Assembly (NCBI RefSeq): GCF_900142995.1
Contig: NZ_FRCR01000012.1
Span: 1-64,000 of the forward strand
Direction: 5' to 3'
Origin: Caldanaerovirga acetigignens
Lineage (GTDB): Bacteria > Bacillota > Thermosediminibacteria > Thermosediminibacterales > Thermosediminibacteraceae
DNA: 64,000 nt
Shown here: piece by piece, positions 32,177-41,628 of the stretch
How the letters are laid out: each line of letters opens with the position of its first letter
Position numbering within the stretch: position 1 is the first letter of the stretch
Translations under genes and position numbers: made by a program
Notes under the pieces: generated by a model
The model's database searches: none
The model's input: the letters and a program-made list of their open reading frames with translations, nothing else
Told to the model about the DNA's origin: nothing

Positions 32177-33271
32177 ATGGAAAAATTAAAAGTAGGCGTT
32201 GTTTTCGGCGGGCAGTCAGGGGAGCACGAAGTATCGCTGATGTCAGCATTTTCGATAATAAATGTAATGGACAAATCAAAATATGACATTATTCCCATCG
32301 GAATAACAAAGGACGGCCGCTGGCATGTGTATTTCGGAAATATATCAAAGATTAGGGATGGAAGTTGGATACATGAAGCAATACCTGTCTTTCTTCCCCC
32401 AGACACTGGATTCAAGTGTGCAATTGCCCTAAATAACGGCGTCGAAACGAGATATTATTTTGACGTAATATTCCCCGTCCTCCACGGCCCACGGGGCGAA
32501 GATGGAACCGTCCAGGGCCTTTTCGAGCTCATGAACATACCTTACGTGAGTTGCGGTGTCGGTTCTTCAGCAGTATGTATGGATAAAGTTTTCACGAAAA
32601 AAATCTTGAAACAGGAAGGCCTACCGGTGGTGGATTTCAAGGTCTTTTACAAAAAGGACCTCCCCCATGGACTTTCGGACATAGTAATGGAAGTTGAACA
32701 ATCCTTCGGGTACCCATGCTTTGTAAAGCCAGCAAACTTAGGCTCCAGCGTGGGAGTAAGCAAAGCCCATGACCGCGAAGAACTCAAAAAGGCAATTATG
32801 TTGGCCGCAGAATTCGACAGAAAGCTGCTCGTCGAAAGATTTATCCACGCAAGGGAAATCGAATGCTCGGTCTTGGGAAATGATGACCCAAAAGCATCCT
32901 TACCAGGTGAAATCATACCCAGCGAGGAGTTCTACAGTTACACCGCCAAATACTTTGACGGCGGAAAATCAAAACTCTTAATACCTGCCCCCTTGTCTAC
33001 CGAAGAAACAGAAAAAATTCAAGACCTCGCCGTAAAGGCCTTTAAGGCTCTGGACTGTTCGGGCATGGCAAGGGTGGACTTTTTACTGAGCAAGATCACA
33101 GGTGTAGCCTATATAAACGAGGTAAATACGATTCCGGGATTTACAAAAATAAGCATGTACCCCAAGATGTGGGAGGCCTCGGGCCTACCGTACAAAGAGC
33201 TCATTGATAGGCTGATAGAGCTTGCTATAGAAAGACATCAAAAAAAGCAGGAACTAAAGCTTACGTTATGA
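32177..33271 (+). CDS. ddl: D-alanine--D-alanine ligase
   Basis: 364 residues. ATP-grasp protein with VVFGGQSGEHEVSLMSA (N-terminal Ddl motif), PVLHGPRGEDGTVQGLFE, VKPANLGSSVGVSKA, and EVNTIPGFTKISMYPKMW at the C-terminus. The GxxGEDGT-GSSVG-NTxPGxT set is diagnostic. It makes the D-Ala-D-Ala dipeptide of peptidoglycan. Single gene with a GGGGAG ribosome site and a TATAAT about 100 bases upstream. Confidence 0.95.
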   Translation: MEKLKVGVVFGGQSGEHEVSLMSAFSIINVMDKSKYDIIPIGITKDGRWHVYFGNISKIRDGSWIHEAIPVFLPPDTGFKCAIALNNGVETRYYFDVIFPVLHGPRGEDGTVQGLFELMNIPYVSCGVGSSAVCMDKVFTKKILKQEGLPVVDFKVFYKKDLPHGLSDIVMEVEQSFGYPCFVKPANLGSSVGVSKAHDREELKKAIMLAAEFDRKLLVERFIHAREIECSVLGNDDPKASLPGEIIPSEEFYSYTAKYFDGGKSKLLIPAPLSTEETEKIQDLAVKAFKALDCSGMARVDFLLSKITGVAYINEVNTIPGFTKISMYPKMWEASGLPYKELIDRLIELAIERHQKKQELKLTL

Positions 33272-33447
33272 TTTAACGTTTCACATGTATCTATAAAAAA
33301 TGGGTTTTTCCGTCGAAAACAAAAAATTGCCCGGGAAATATAAAAAATTTTATCGAATCGATGGCCTCATTGCGCCACCAGACACATGCGCCCAATTTCT
33401 AATGTTCACAAAATCTAGATGTCACTTTTTGATATCATACGGCAAAA

Positions 33448-33478
33448 AACCAGGCCATAAAGGCCTGGTTCTGTTTTT
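33448..33478. terminator. Terminator downstream of ddl
   Basis: AACCAGGCC (33448-33456) pairs with GGCCTGGTT (33462-33470), followed by CTGTTTTTG. It is 180 bases after ddl; the intervening stretch shows no gene. Confidence 0.8.
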
Positions 33479-33534
33479 GAACCTAAATTATCAATAAATA
33501 AATCAATAACACCATGCTTTTAAAATTTTTTTAT

Positions 33535-33723
33535 TTACTCTTCTTTTATAGCTTCGCTAGGGCAGTTCTCTAGCGCTTCCCTTGCTTCGTTTTCGGCATC
33601 AGCCGGAACTTCCGAATCAATGGCTTGAGCTTTTCCATCATCGTTCCAACTAAACACATCGGGGCAGGTGTCGATGCAAAGCCCGCAGCTTATGCACAGG
33701 TCCTGATCAACGTAAACTTTCAA
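33535..33723 (-). CDS. Ferredoxin, single [4Fe-4S]
   Basis: 62 residues from a TTG at 33723 with GGAGGAGG eight bases upstream; an ATG 18 bases further up overlaps that site. CISCGLCIDTCPDVF and ENCPSEAI give the C-x2-C-x2-C...CP pattern of one-cluster ferredoxins like those of Thermotoga. Very acidic, as expected of an electron carrier. Start choice follows the ribosome site. Confidence 0.92.
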   Translation of the reverse strand: MKVYVDQDLCISCGLCIDTCPDVFSWNDDGKAQAIDSEVPADAENEAREALENCPSEAIKEE

Positions 33724-33794
33724 GGAAAATACCTCCTCCATTAGATTTCTCTGTATATTTTACCACACCGACCTGGTGTTATGCAAAGGTTTTT

Positions 33795-35228
33795 TTAAAT
33801 TTTTTGTCCCTGAAGTTGTTGCCCTGCCGTTTCCTGCTTTGTTTTTAAAAGGAAATATCCTAAAGCCAAAACTGCAGCAGCGACTCCCACGGGATAGGAG
33901 ATTGTAGTGGAAAGCCTCAAGCCTTCAGGAGCCTGAAGTATATACGTCACACTAACCGCTGTCATAAAGGCTGCCGGTAAACTGGCTATCCAGTGGAAGC
34001 TGCCTTCTTTAGCTAGATAAACTGCTCCGACCCACAGCATTATCATTGCAAGTGTCTGGTTGGACCAAGCAAAGTACCTCCATACAATCTGGAAGTCAAT
34101 CTGAGAAAGTACGGCTCCTACCACAAACAGCGGAACAGCTATCTTATATCGATTAGCAATACTTTTTTGACTCAAATTTATCATTTCTGCTATGGTGAGT
34201 CTTGCTGCCCTGAAGGCAGTATCTCCAGAAGTAATGGGCAGAACTACTACTCCAAGGATTGCAAGGACACCGCCTACTGCTCCCATCATCGCAAAGGCTG
34301 TTTCTTTCACAACCGCCGAAGGCCCAGCAGGTGATGAAAGCACCTGCCCTAGCTTTGCGGTGCCGCCGTAAAAGCTCATGGCTGCTGCAGCCCAGATAAG
34401 AGCTATTATTGACTCGCAAATCATCATTCCGTAAAAAATTAACCTGCCCTCTTTTTCATTTTTAACACATCGAGCTACTATAGGCGACTGTGTGCAGTGG
34501 AACCCGCTTATTGCTCCGCAAGCTATGGTTATGAAAAGCAGCGGCCATATCGGCGCTCCTTTTGGATGAAGATTTTGAAGCGTAAGCTCCGGGATTTCAT
34601 ACCCTTGAAATACTAAGGAACCTCCGATGCCCAAAGCCATTATTATGAGGATTGCACCGAAAATCGGATATATCCTCCCTATGATTTTATCCACCGGCAA
34701 TACAGTGGCTAAGAAATAATAGGCAAAAATTATCCACACCCAGACGCTCTTTGTTAAAACTTCCGGAGTTAGAATTGCTAATAGTCCTGCAGGGCCGTTT
34801 ACAAAAACCACTCCTACCAATACCAAAAGCACAACAGCAAAAGCATTTACAAACAATTTTGCTTTACTTCCCAAATACTTGCCTACTAGTTCGGGAACAC
34901 TTGCTCCGTTGTTCCTTATAGAGAGCATACCAGAAAGATAATCGTGAACCGCACCGGCGAAAATGCCGCCAAATACTATCCAAAGGAATGCTACAGGACC
35001 CCATAGAGCACCGGAAATAGCACCGTAGATGGGACCCAAACCTGCAATATTCAAAAGCTGGATGAGGCTGTTTCTGTATTTGTCCATCGGTACATAGTCC
35101 ACACCGTCGGCTTTGGTATAACACGGGGTCTTTCTCTTTTCGTCAGCTCCAAATACCTTTTCTACAATAGTACCGTAGACAACGTAGCCAAGAATCAAAA
35201 TTACAATGGATGCAAAAAAAGTTATCAA
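33795..35228 (-). CDS. CstA-family peptide/pyruvate transporter (copy 1)
   Basis: 477 residues from a TTG at 35228 (GAGG eight bases upstream); a start 96 bases further up adds a non-homologous tail. CstA features: TPCYTKADGVDYVPMDKYRN, IAGLGPIYGAISGALWGP, and GAVHDYLSGMLSIRNNGASVPE, then many membrane segments. CstA proteins import pyruvate or peptides during carbon starvation. The gene lies after the LytTR regulator on the same strand, as btsT/yjiY-type genes do after their regulators in other bacteria. Confidence 0.9.
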   Translation of the reverse strand: MITFFASIVILILGYVVYGTIVEKVFGADEKRKTPCYTKADGVDYVPMDKYRNSLIQLLNIAGLGPIYGAISGALWGPVAFLWIVFGGIFAGAVHDYLSGMLSIRNNGASVPELVGKYLGSKAKLFVNAFAVVLLVLVGVVFVNGPAGLLAILTPEVLTKSVWVWIIFAYYFLATVLPVDKIIGRIYPIFGAILIIMALGIGGSLVFQGYEIPELTLQNLHPKGAPIWPLLFITIACGAISGFHCTQSPIVARCVKNEKEGRLIFYGMMICESIIALIWAAAAMSFYGGTAKLGQVLSSPAGPSAVVKETAFAMMGAVGGVLAILGVVVLPITSGDTAFRAARLTIAEMINLSQKSIANRYKIAVPLFVVGAVLSQIDFQIVWRYFAWSNQTLAMIMLWVGAVYLAKEGSFHWIASLPAAFMTAVSVTYILQAPEGLRLSTTISYPVGVAAAVLALGYFLLKTKQETAGQQLQGQKI

Positions 35229-35332
35229 ACTCCTTCCCTCCTCACCATTTTGATAAAATGTCTGTTCACCTAAAATTTTAGAGCAAAAATTCGACTTACG
35301 GGGGATTTTTCGACTAAAAAGCAAAAATTAAT

Positions 35333-35356
35333 CCCCCTCTGGCAATTCCGAGGGGG
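35333..35356 (-). terminator. Terminator after the LytTR regulator gene
   Basis: CCCCCTC (35333-35339) pairs with GAGGGGG (35350-35356), followed on the minus strand by ATTAATTTTTG. It lies between the regulator and the cstA copy, so the latter should have its own promoter. Confidence 0.75.
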
Positions 35357-35372
35357 TTAACGGTTTTAATGC

Positions 35373-36137
35373 TTAAATATCGAACATTTTTCGCAGTTCT
35401 TTAGCCTGACGTCGGCTTACGGGAACCTCATCCTTTTCATACCCCTGAATTGAAAGGATAAAAGTTCCGTTAAACCAGGGTATTATCTCCTTGACTTTAT
35501 CAAGATTTACAAGATAACTCTTGTGAACCCTGAAAAAATTAGGGCTGTTTATTTTCTCTTCCAACTCGGTAAGAGTATAGGTCGTGTTAAATTCCCCGAG
35601 TCTAGTCTTTACCACGCTTCCCTTTTCATCGGCAACACAATAGCAAATATCTTCCGGACAAACAAGGTAGATCCTATCTTTTTTCCAGAAGGGAAGCTTA
35701 TTGCACAAAGGCCTTTCGTTTGCTTTTATATACTCGGCTATTTTTAGCACTTCTTCTTTTTTCTTTTCATTCTTAAATAGTGTTAGAACTCTCTCTATAG
35801 CTTTTTCCAGCCTCTCCTGCGAGAATGGCTTTAAAATGTAATCGACCGCGTTAATCTCAAAAGCCTTCACAGCATATTCGTCATAAGCAGTAGCAAAAAT
35901 AATCAAGGGCGACCTGCCTTCTTCGAAAATTCGCCTGGCAACTTCAAATCCGTCCATATCCCAGAGTTTAATATCTAGGAAAACCACGTCAGGGTTAAGT
36001 TCAACTGTTTTTTCGACTGCATCCTGCCCTGATGATGCTTCACCCACTACTTTTATTTCTGGATATGCTTCAAGGAGGTATCGAAGCTCATCCCTCGCCG
36101 GGCCTTCATCATCTACTAGCAGTGCTGTAAGCTCCAT
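35373..36137 (-). CDS. LytTR-type response regulator
   Basis: 254 residues from the ATG at 36137 (GTG at 36146 possible). The receiver domain has DDE at 9-11, the phosphorylation site LDIKLWDMDG (Asp55), and KPF near 105. From about 150 comes a LytTR DNA-binding domain with FRVHKSYLVNLDKVKEI and VSRRQAKELRKMF. It overlaps the sensor gene, so the pair is co-translated. By analogy with BtsR and LytR it should activate the neighbouring cstA genes. Confidence 0.9.
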   Translation of the reverse strand: MELTALLVDDEGPARDELRYLLEAYPEIKVVGEASSGQDAVEKTVELNPDVVFLDIKLWDMDGFEVARRIFEEGRSPLIIFATAYDEYAVKAFEINAVDYILKPFSQERLEKAIERVLTLFKNEKKKEEVLKIAEYIKANERPLCNKLPFWKKDRIYLVCPEDICYCVADEKGSVVKTRLGEFNTTYTLTELEEKINSPNFFRVHKSYLVNLDKVKEIIPWFNGTFILSIQGYEKDEVPVSRRQAKELRKMFDI

Positions 36138-37848
36138 CGGCCTCACCCCACTTGCCTTCGGCCATCGGTATAAAAAACTTAACTATAGTTCCCAGCATAG
36201 GTTTGGACGTTATATACAATCGGCTTTGCGGTCCGTAGAGGTTTTCCAGGCGCCGGTTTACGTTAAAAAGTCCTATTCTGTCTGTAGGCCCTTCTTTATC
36301 CAAGATTTCCTTAATCGTCGCTTCATCGAAGCCCACTCCATCGTCGGCCACAGTTAGTTCTACTCCACCGTTCACGCTTTTTGCCTGTATAACCACCGTG
36401 CCGCCTTCCCTTTTAGGGAAAATCCCATGTTTTACCGCGTTTTCTACTAGAGGTTGTAGGATTAGCGGAGGCACCATGATATCGCTAAATGGCTCTAAAT
36501 CAAAAACTACTTTGAGCCTGTCACCAAATCTTGCTTGTTCAATGGCAAGATATGCCTTTACGTGTTCTATTTCCTGTTTTAGGGTCACCGTTTCTCTTCC
36601 CGTGCTCAAGTTTTTTCTAAAAAATTCACCCAGGTGCACAAGAAGTCTCCTTGCCTTCTCCGGATCTCTGCGGCATACAGATATTATAGTGTTTAAGGCG
36701 TTAAAAAGGAAGTGAGGGTTTATCTGGGATTGCAAAGCCCTGAGTTCGGCCTTTGCCAATAACCTCGCCTGGTGTTCCATCCTGGAAAGCTCAAGCTGAG
36801 TGGAAAATAACTGGGCAAGCCCTTCAGCCAGCCTAATGTCTACACTAGTTATACTGTTTTCCCTGGTCCTATAAAGTTTAAGACAACCTATGACACGGTC
36901 CTTCTCTATAAGAGGCACTATTACTGCAGATTTCAAGTTACATTCTCCATGATAACACTCAATATCTTCTTTGCAGGATGCCACCTGAAATTCTCCGGTG
37001 GCCAATACTTTCCTTGTAGCCTGGGTCTGGATACTAAGTCCTGCTTTATGATGGTCTTCGCCTGCACCGATGTGAGCTAGAATTTTTTTGTCGTCGGTAA
37101 TGGCTACAGCATCGTAATTTGCCTTTTCGTAAATGATCTTCGCAGTTTTATACGCTGAAAACTCACTTAAACCCTGTCTCAGATATGGAAGAGTTTCAGA
37201 CGCTATATCTAGTGCCAGTTGAGCCTGGTAAGCCCCCGCTTTTTCCTGCTCACTAAAAATATTTTCTACCAGCGCTATGAATATAGCGATGCCGATGGCG
37301 TTGACCGTAGTCATCGGAAACCATATAACCCTTACAAGTTCTAGTGCAGCCCAAAAGGGTTTTGCTACCAGAAGTATTATTGCCATCTGCAGAAGTTCAA
37401 GTGCCATACCGACTACTAAGGCAACCTTCCAGTTAATTTTGCCTCTTTTCAGCTTTACGTGCAACATCCCTGCTATGGTTCCTTCGGTAAAAGTGGAAAG
37501 GCCACAGGCGAAAGCGGTAAAACCACCTATATCTATAACCCAACGGTGAAAGCCCGCTATTAACCCCGACAAAAAACCCACAAAAGGACCACCTAAAAGC
37601 CCCCCTATTATCACTCCTACAGCTCTTGAGTTTGCAATAGCCCCGTACACAGGGATGCCCATATAAGTTCCTAAGATGCCAAAAGCCCCGAATATTACCG
37701 CAAGGAGAATCTTGTCGAGCACCGACACTTCCTGCTTCAATATCAGATTTTTGAAAACCTTATTCTTCGAAAGTAAGTATGCTATAACAATAAAGAGCCC
37801 CAACCTGTTAGCAAGTCCAATAAGAATAGAATATATCACGGGTTTCAA
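36109..37848 (-). CDS. LytS-family sensor histidine kinase
   Basis: 579 residues. The N-terminal 5TM-LYT membrane region (about 1-200) has GTYMGIPVYGAIANSRAVGV and GGPFVGFLSGLIAGFHR. A GAF domain lies near 220-350 and the kinase core near 365-575 has the His in QINPHFLFNALNTI, N-box ENAVKHGIFP and DDGVGFDE. The closest known systems, LytST and BtsS-type kinases, respond to membrane state or pyruvate. The GAF domain contains HYxxxGEC-like Cys residues (CKEDIECYHGEC), which may bind something; this is inference only. Confidence 0.92.
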   Translation of the reverse strand: MKPVIYSILIGLANRLGLFIVIAYLLSKNKVFKNLILKQEVSVLDKILLAVIFGAFGILGTYMGIPVYGAIANSRAVGVIIGGLLGGPFVGFLSGLIAGFHRWVIDIGGFTAFACGLSTFTEGTIAGMLHVKLKRGKINWKVALVVGMALELLQMAIILLVAKPFWAALELVRVIWFPMTTVNAIGIAIFIALVENIFSEQEKAGAYQAQLALDIASETLPYLRQGLSEFSAYKTAKIIYEKANYDAVAITDDKKILAHIGAGEDHHKAGLSIQTQATRKVLATGEFQVASCKEDIECYHGECNLKSAVIVPLIEKDRVIGCLKLYRTRENSITSVDIRLAEGLAQLFSTQLELSRMEHQARLLAKAELRALQSQINPHFLFNALNTIISVCRRDPEKARRLLVHLGEFFRKNLSTGRETVTLKQEIEHVKAYLAIEQARFGDRLKVVFDLEPFSDIMVPPLILQPLVENAVKHGIFPKREGGTVVIQAKSVNGGVELTVADDGVGFDEATIKEILDKEGPTDRIGLFNVNRRLENLYGPQSRLYITSKPMLGTIVKFFIPMAEGKWGEADGAYSTASR

Positions 37849-37923
37849 CTCCCAAGCCTTTTCTACGTAGTATAAACGTTATATTTGTCTCCTATTTTAA
37901 TGATAACATTAATGCCTTCTTTT

Positions 37924-38427
37924 TTAAAGTTGGAGCTTTAGCAGCTTTTCCAAGTTCCTCCCTTTTTTGCTCAAAATCACATTGCCATTTTTTAAATCCA
38001 CCGCAGCAAGATTTATCCGGCACCATCCCCTCAACGAAAATAGATAGCTTTTCTCGTAAGAGTAAGAGCGGACATATTTTTCGATTTCGTCCGATATGCC
38101 ATTTGTTGCTATTATAACGCCATTTATTGTGCTGCATTTGTGGCCGTCCTTAGCTCGAACATAATCTTTCATAACCTTTTGTTTTAATAATGAATCAAAA
38201 AATACAATTTCCTCTAGGCTCAACTGTTCAAAAACCTTCACCACAAAATATTCATTGATCTCGTAAGAATCTATCACATCGTAAGGAGTTAAAAAAGTCC
38301 AAAGGTGCTTTATATGGCACTTGGCAAATATGTCCATAGCATATCCAGAAACTACTTTTTCCCTTTCTATATCAAAGTGAGCTCTCAATCTGTCCCATAG
38401 CAATTCCAGATATCCTTGTGCTTCCAT
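37924..38427 (-). CDS. Unknown protein beside the cstA genes (DUF8052-like)
   Basis: 167 residues from the ATG at 38427 (GGGGAG upstream). No membrane segment. MEAQGYLELLWDRLRAHFDIE, DIFAKCHIKHLWTFL, NEYFVVKVFEQLSLEE, INGVIIATN and the SYLFSLRGWCRINLAAVDLKNG end suggest a compact alpha-beta domain. I have a weak memory of a similar clostridial family (DUF8052), without a known role. It lies between LytS and the second cstA, and may share the latter's transcript despite the hairpin between them. Confidence 0.6.
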   Translation of the reverse strand: MEAQGYLELLWDRLRAHFDIEREKVVSGYAMDIFAKCHIKHLWTFLTPYDVIDSYEINEYFVVKVFEQLSLEEIVFFDSLLKQKVMKDYVRAKDGHKCSTINGVIIATNGISDEIEKYVRSYSYEKSYLFSLRGWCRINLAAVDLKNGNVILSKKGRNLEKLLKLQL

Positions 38428-38456
38428 TAAATCGCTCCCCTTTTCCAAAAGTCGAA

Positions 38457-38480
38457 AGAGGTGGAATAAATCCACCTCTT
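38457..38480 (-). terminator. Terminator after cstA copy 2
   Basis: GAGGTGGA (38458-38465) pairs with TCCACCTC (38472-38479) and is followed on the minus strand by TTTCGACTTTTGG. It starts 17 bases after the cstA stop and 30 bases before the next ATG. Confidence 0.65.
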
Positions 38481-38496
38481 AACCTTTTAATTAATC

Positions 38497-40110
38497 CTAT
38501 TTTACAAAAGTAGTTTTTCCGCTTTTCCCTGCCGTTTTTAGCGTATTGTAAGTTACATAGATGAGTACTAACGCCAGCATGAACAATGCAATCGATAGCA
38601 AAACCAGGATGTAATTTCCAGTCTTGTAAAAGTTCTTCATCAAGAGCAAAGTAGCAGAGAGCGTCACAGCAAACATCCAAATCATAGGAAGTAAGGTCAT
38701 TAGCGGATTTTTCCCTGTTCTCACAAACCATGCTGTCAGTGCAAGCAGCGCCAACGCTGAAAGAAGCTGATTAGCAGAACCAAAGATCGGCCATATTTTC
38801 TGATATCCATAAGCCAAAAGAATGTACGCGCCGAAAATCGTCACAATAGTAGCAATGTACTTATTTGACAGCGGATTTTCTTCTTCACCTTTTGTCTCAA
38901 AGTACTCCTGAAATATATATCTTCCCAATCTCGTAGCTGTATCAAGGCTGGTGAGAGCAAACGCAGTAAAGGCCAATGTAACAAATACTTTCCCAAAATC
39001 TTCGGGAATGCCAAAAGTAGTCATAAATTTTGCAATACCGCTAGCAAAAACGGTGGCAGGGCTTCCTTCAGCCTTTGATACGTAAGCCACCGAAATCAAT
39101 GCTATTATAGCCAAAAACCCTTCTATTAGCATTGCGCCATAACCTACAAAACGGGCATCACTCTCGGAATAAATTTGTTTGGCGGTCGTTCCAGAACCCA
39201 CAAGCGAATGGAATCCTGAACACGCTCCACATGCAACAGTGACGAAAACCATTGGGAATAGGTATTGGACTCCTGAGCTGGTCGCCACACTAAAACCTTT
39301 AAATGCTTCAAGTTTTAAAGGTGGATGCATTAGGATTATTCCGAGTGTACCTCCTATAAGCATCGCATACAGGAGAAAAGAATTTAGGTAATCCCTCGGT
39401 TGTAATAAAAACCACACCGGAAGCACAGATGCAAAAAAGATGTAAACGAGTAATATATATTGCCATGTAGTCTTATCAAACTTCATGAACGGATATCTGT
39501 ATCCTAACCATACGGATAAAAATATTAGTGCTACACCTGCCATTGTAGAAACAGCAAGGTTTACATTCCTACGATAGACCAATTCTCCAAAAAGTATCGC
39601 TATAATTATAAAAAACAAAGATGCAGTCCCTGCTGCAGGAGTGGCAGTGAAAGCATCTGCAGTAATGCTTGTGAATGCTGCCACAACTAAAACGAGTGTT
39701 AGCCAAGCAAATATATTGAAAAGTTTTTTCCCCGTCGTTCCAATATTAGCTTCAATTATTTCTCCTATAGATTTTCCCCTATGCCTTATCGATGCCAAGA
39801 GTGAACCAAAGTCATGAACTCCTCCGACAAATATAGTACCGAGAAGTATCCAAAGTAAAACTGGGAGCCAACCGAATATAGCGGCCTGTATTGGTCCCGC
39901 TATCGGCCCTGCCCCAGCAATCGACGCAAAGTGGTGTCCTAAAAGGACATATCGGTTAGTCGGGACGTAATCTACCCCGTCGTACATCTCATGGGCAGGT
40001 GTCTTTCTCGTAGGGTCAATCCCCCACTTTCTTGCTAAGTAAGCCCCGTAACTCGCGTAAGCAAAAAGAAATAAAACAGCCCCTACTATTAGGAGAACCA
40101 GGGAATTCAT
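38497..40110 (-). CDS. cstA: CstA-family peptide/pyruvate transporter (copy 2)
   Basis: 537 residues: KTPAHEMYDGVDYVPTNRYVLLGHHFASIAG, PIAGPIQAAIFGWLPVLLW, VGGVHDFGSLLASIRHRGKSIGE and GACSGFHSLVGSGTTAKQ, with about 15 membrane segments. It is nearer the classical CstA than copy 1, which has the PxYTKADGVD variant. Two divergent CstA proteins flank one LytS/LytTR pair, so different substrates or affinities are likely. The 283-base gap upstream is A+T-rich and holds promoters for this gene and the divergent one at 40394. Confidence 0.92.
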   Translation of the reverse strand: MNSLVLLIVGAVLFLFAYASYGAYLARKWGIDPTRKTPAHEMYDGVDYVPTNRYVLLGHHFASIAGAGPIAGPIQAAIFGWLPVLLWILLGTIFVGGVHDFGSLLASIRHRGKSIGEIIEANIGTTGKKLFNIFAWLTLVLVVAAFTSITADAFTATPAAGTASLFFIIIAILFGELVYRRNVNLAVSTMAGVALIFLSVWLGYRYPFMKFDKTTWQYILLVYIFFASVLPVWFLLQPRDYLNSFLLYAMLIGGTLGIILMHPPLKLEAFKGFSVATSSGVQYLFPMVFVTVACGACSGFHSLVGSGTTAKQIYSESDARFVGYGAMLIEGFLAIIALISVAYVSKAEGSPATVFASGIAKFMTTFGIPEDFGKVFVTLAFTAFALTSLDTATRLGRYIFQEYFETKGEEENPLSNKYIATIVTIFGAYILLAYGYQKIWPIFGSANQLLSALALLALTAWFVRTGKNPLMTLLPMIWMFAVTLSATLLLMKNFYKTGNYILVLLSIALFMLALVLIYVTYNTLKTAGKSGKTTFVK

Positions 40111-40393
40111 AAGTCCGCCTCCTTATGGAAACTTGAATTAATTATTAAATCTGCCGTTTTGTACTATATTAAGTCACTCACCTCCTCGCAAGCCATTGCT
40201 ATTTCTTTTCTTTTTTAAATATTATTATAGTTTAAAATATCTTTTTTATGTCATAATTTCCGTTATGTGGCTAAAATTTAGCCCTATTCGGTCATATTTG
40301 AACTTCAAACGGTAAAACCTCATTTCTTTATATAATCAACTCAATTCTATGCTATAATTTTTCTGTGAGTTTAATTGAACGGAGGGAAAAGCC

Positions 40394-40831
40394 TTGGCTT
40401 TACAAACCGGGTCCATCACTTTAGATACTCTAAAGCGCGGGCTGAAATCTGGAATAGACGTTACGTTCCAGCTTGCAAAGGTGATGATTCCCATTTATTT
40501 CATCGTCACTTTCTTGAAGCATACTCCCGTCCTCGGCATAATAGCAAAAGTCTTCGCACCGTTTATGGGGTTCTTTGGCCTACCGGGAGAAGCTGCACTG
40601 GTGCTGGTACTCGGCAATCTGGTAAACCTTTACGCGGCGATAGGAGCAATAGTATCCTTATCTCTTTCCTTGAAAGAAATAGCTATATTGGCCATAATGC
40701 TTTCATTCTGCCACAGCCTGCCGGTTGAAACCGCACTTGCAAAAAAAATAGGCCTTTCAGCCGTAAGCGTAATATCCGTAAGGGTAGTCCTTTCTGTCAT
40801 ATCAGGACTGGCATTTAGCATTTTACTATGA
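40394..40831 (+). CDS. Nucleoside-recognition (Gate) domain membrane protein A
   Basis: 145 residues from a TTG with GGAGGG upstream. Four or five hydrophobic helices. LKRGLKSGIDVTFQLAKVMIPI and LVLGNLVNLYAAIGA fit the Gate/nucleoside-recognition domain family, which is also found in SpoVA-like, FeoB-like and spore maturation proteins. Its partner follows 10 bases later, so together they rebuild the two halves of a larger transporter-like protein. Substrate unknown. Confidence 0.8.
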   Translation: MALQTGSITLDTLKRGLKSGIDVTFQLAKVMIPIYFIVTFLKHTPVLGIIAKVFAPFMGFFGLPGEAALVLVLGNLVNLYAAIGAIVSLSLSLKEIAILAIMLSFCHSLPVETALAKKIGLSAVSVISVRVVLSVISGLAFSILL

Positions 40832-40841
40832 AATAAAAGGG

Positions 40842-41327
40842 GTGTCTTATTTGATTGATGCTTTAAAAGAGGCCACAATCGGTTCTATACAATCAATAAA
40901 GCAGATTTCCATCATTGTAATACCGATAATGTTAGCAATGGAAATCCTAAAAGACATGGGGCTTCTTGACCGTATCGCCGACTGGTTTTCACCGGTAGTC
41001 CGGATATTTGGAATGAAAAAAGAGTCTGCATTTCCACTGGTAATAGGAATAATTATAGGGCTCTCTTACGGGGCGGGGATAATATTCAAAGCCGCCAGGG
41101 AAAACAAATTGCCAAAAAAAGACCTTTATCTTATAACTTACTTTCTCGTGGCGGCTCACGCGGTCTTCGAAGACACGGCAATTTTTGCTGCTCTCGGAGT
41201 AAGCGCAGTACTTTTGCTCTCTACCCGCCTTGCCGTTGCAGCATTGTTTACTTTTCTGGCCTCGAAATTCCTAAAAGCCCTGGAAAGAGGTGAAACTAAT
41301 GAACTCACAACAAAAGAACGAATTTAA
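40842..41327 (+). CDS. Nucleoside-recognition (Gate) domain membrane protein B
   Basis: 161 residues; start GTG 40842 or TTG 40851, the latter having better ribosome spacing. SIKQISIIVIPIMLAMEILKDMGLLDRIADWFSPVVRIFGM and GIIIGLSYGAGIIFKAAREN are Gate-domain features. It pairs with the upstream protein. It overlaps the MazG-like gene by 29 bases. Confidence 0.8.
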   Translation: MSYLIDALKEATIGSIQSIKQISIIVIPIMLAMEILKDMGLLDRIADWFSPVVRIFGMKKESAFPLVIGIIIGLSYGAGIIFKAARENKLPKKDLYLITYFLVAAHAVFEDTAIFAALGVSAVLLLSTRLAVAALFTFLASKFLKALERGETNELTTKERI

Positions 41328-41625
41328 GGTAATAAGCCTTCCGAAACTAAACGGCCTTACCCCTACCCTCGAATCGACGGCGCTGAAACTTATGGAAGAA
41401 GCCGGCGAACTTGCACAGGCCATAGGCAAGTTCAGGGCAAAGAGCGGAGAAAATATAAAGATGGACGAAAAAGAAGTGGTCGATAGGATGGCAAGGGAAC
41501 TTTTGGATGTGGCTCAAGTAGCAGTGTCAATGATGTTTGTCCTGGAAGAAAATTACAATATAGACCTGGAGGAAAAATTAAAGCAACACATAGAAAAGCT
41601 AAAGGCTAAAGGATACCTCAAGTGA
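41299..41625 (+). CDS. MazG-like nucleotide pyrophosphohydrolase
   Basis: 108 residues from the ATG at 41299 (GAGGTG upstream). An all-alpha NTP pyrophosphatase: LKLMEEAGELAQAIGKF gives ExxE-x12-28-ExxD with RMARELLDVAQVAVS. Small MazG-like proteins hydrolyse non-canonical NTPs. Convergent with rho; the two stops are three bases apart with no clear hairpin. Confidence 0.85.
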   Translation: MNSQQKNEFKVISLPKLNGLTPTLESTALKLMEEAGELAQAIGKFRAKSGENIKMDEKEVVDRMARELLDVAQVAVSMMFVLEENYNIDLEEKLKQHIEKLKAKGYLK

Positions 41626-41628
41626 CTT

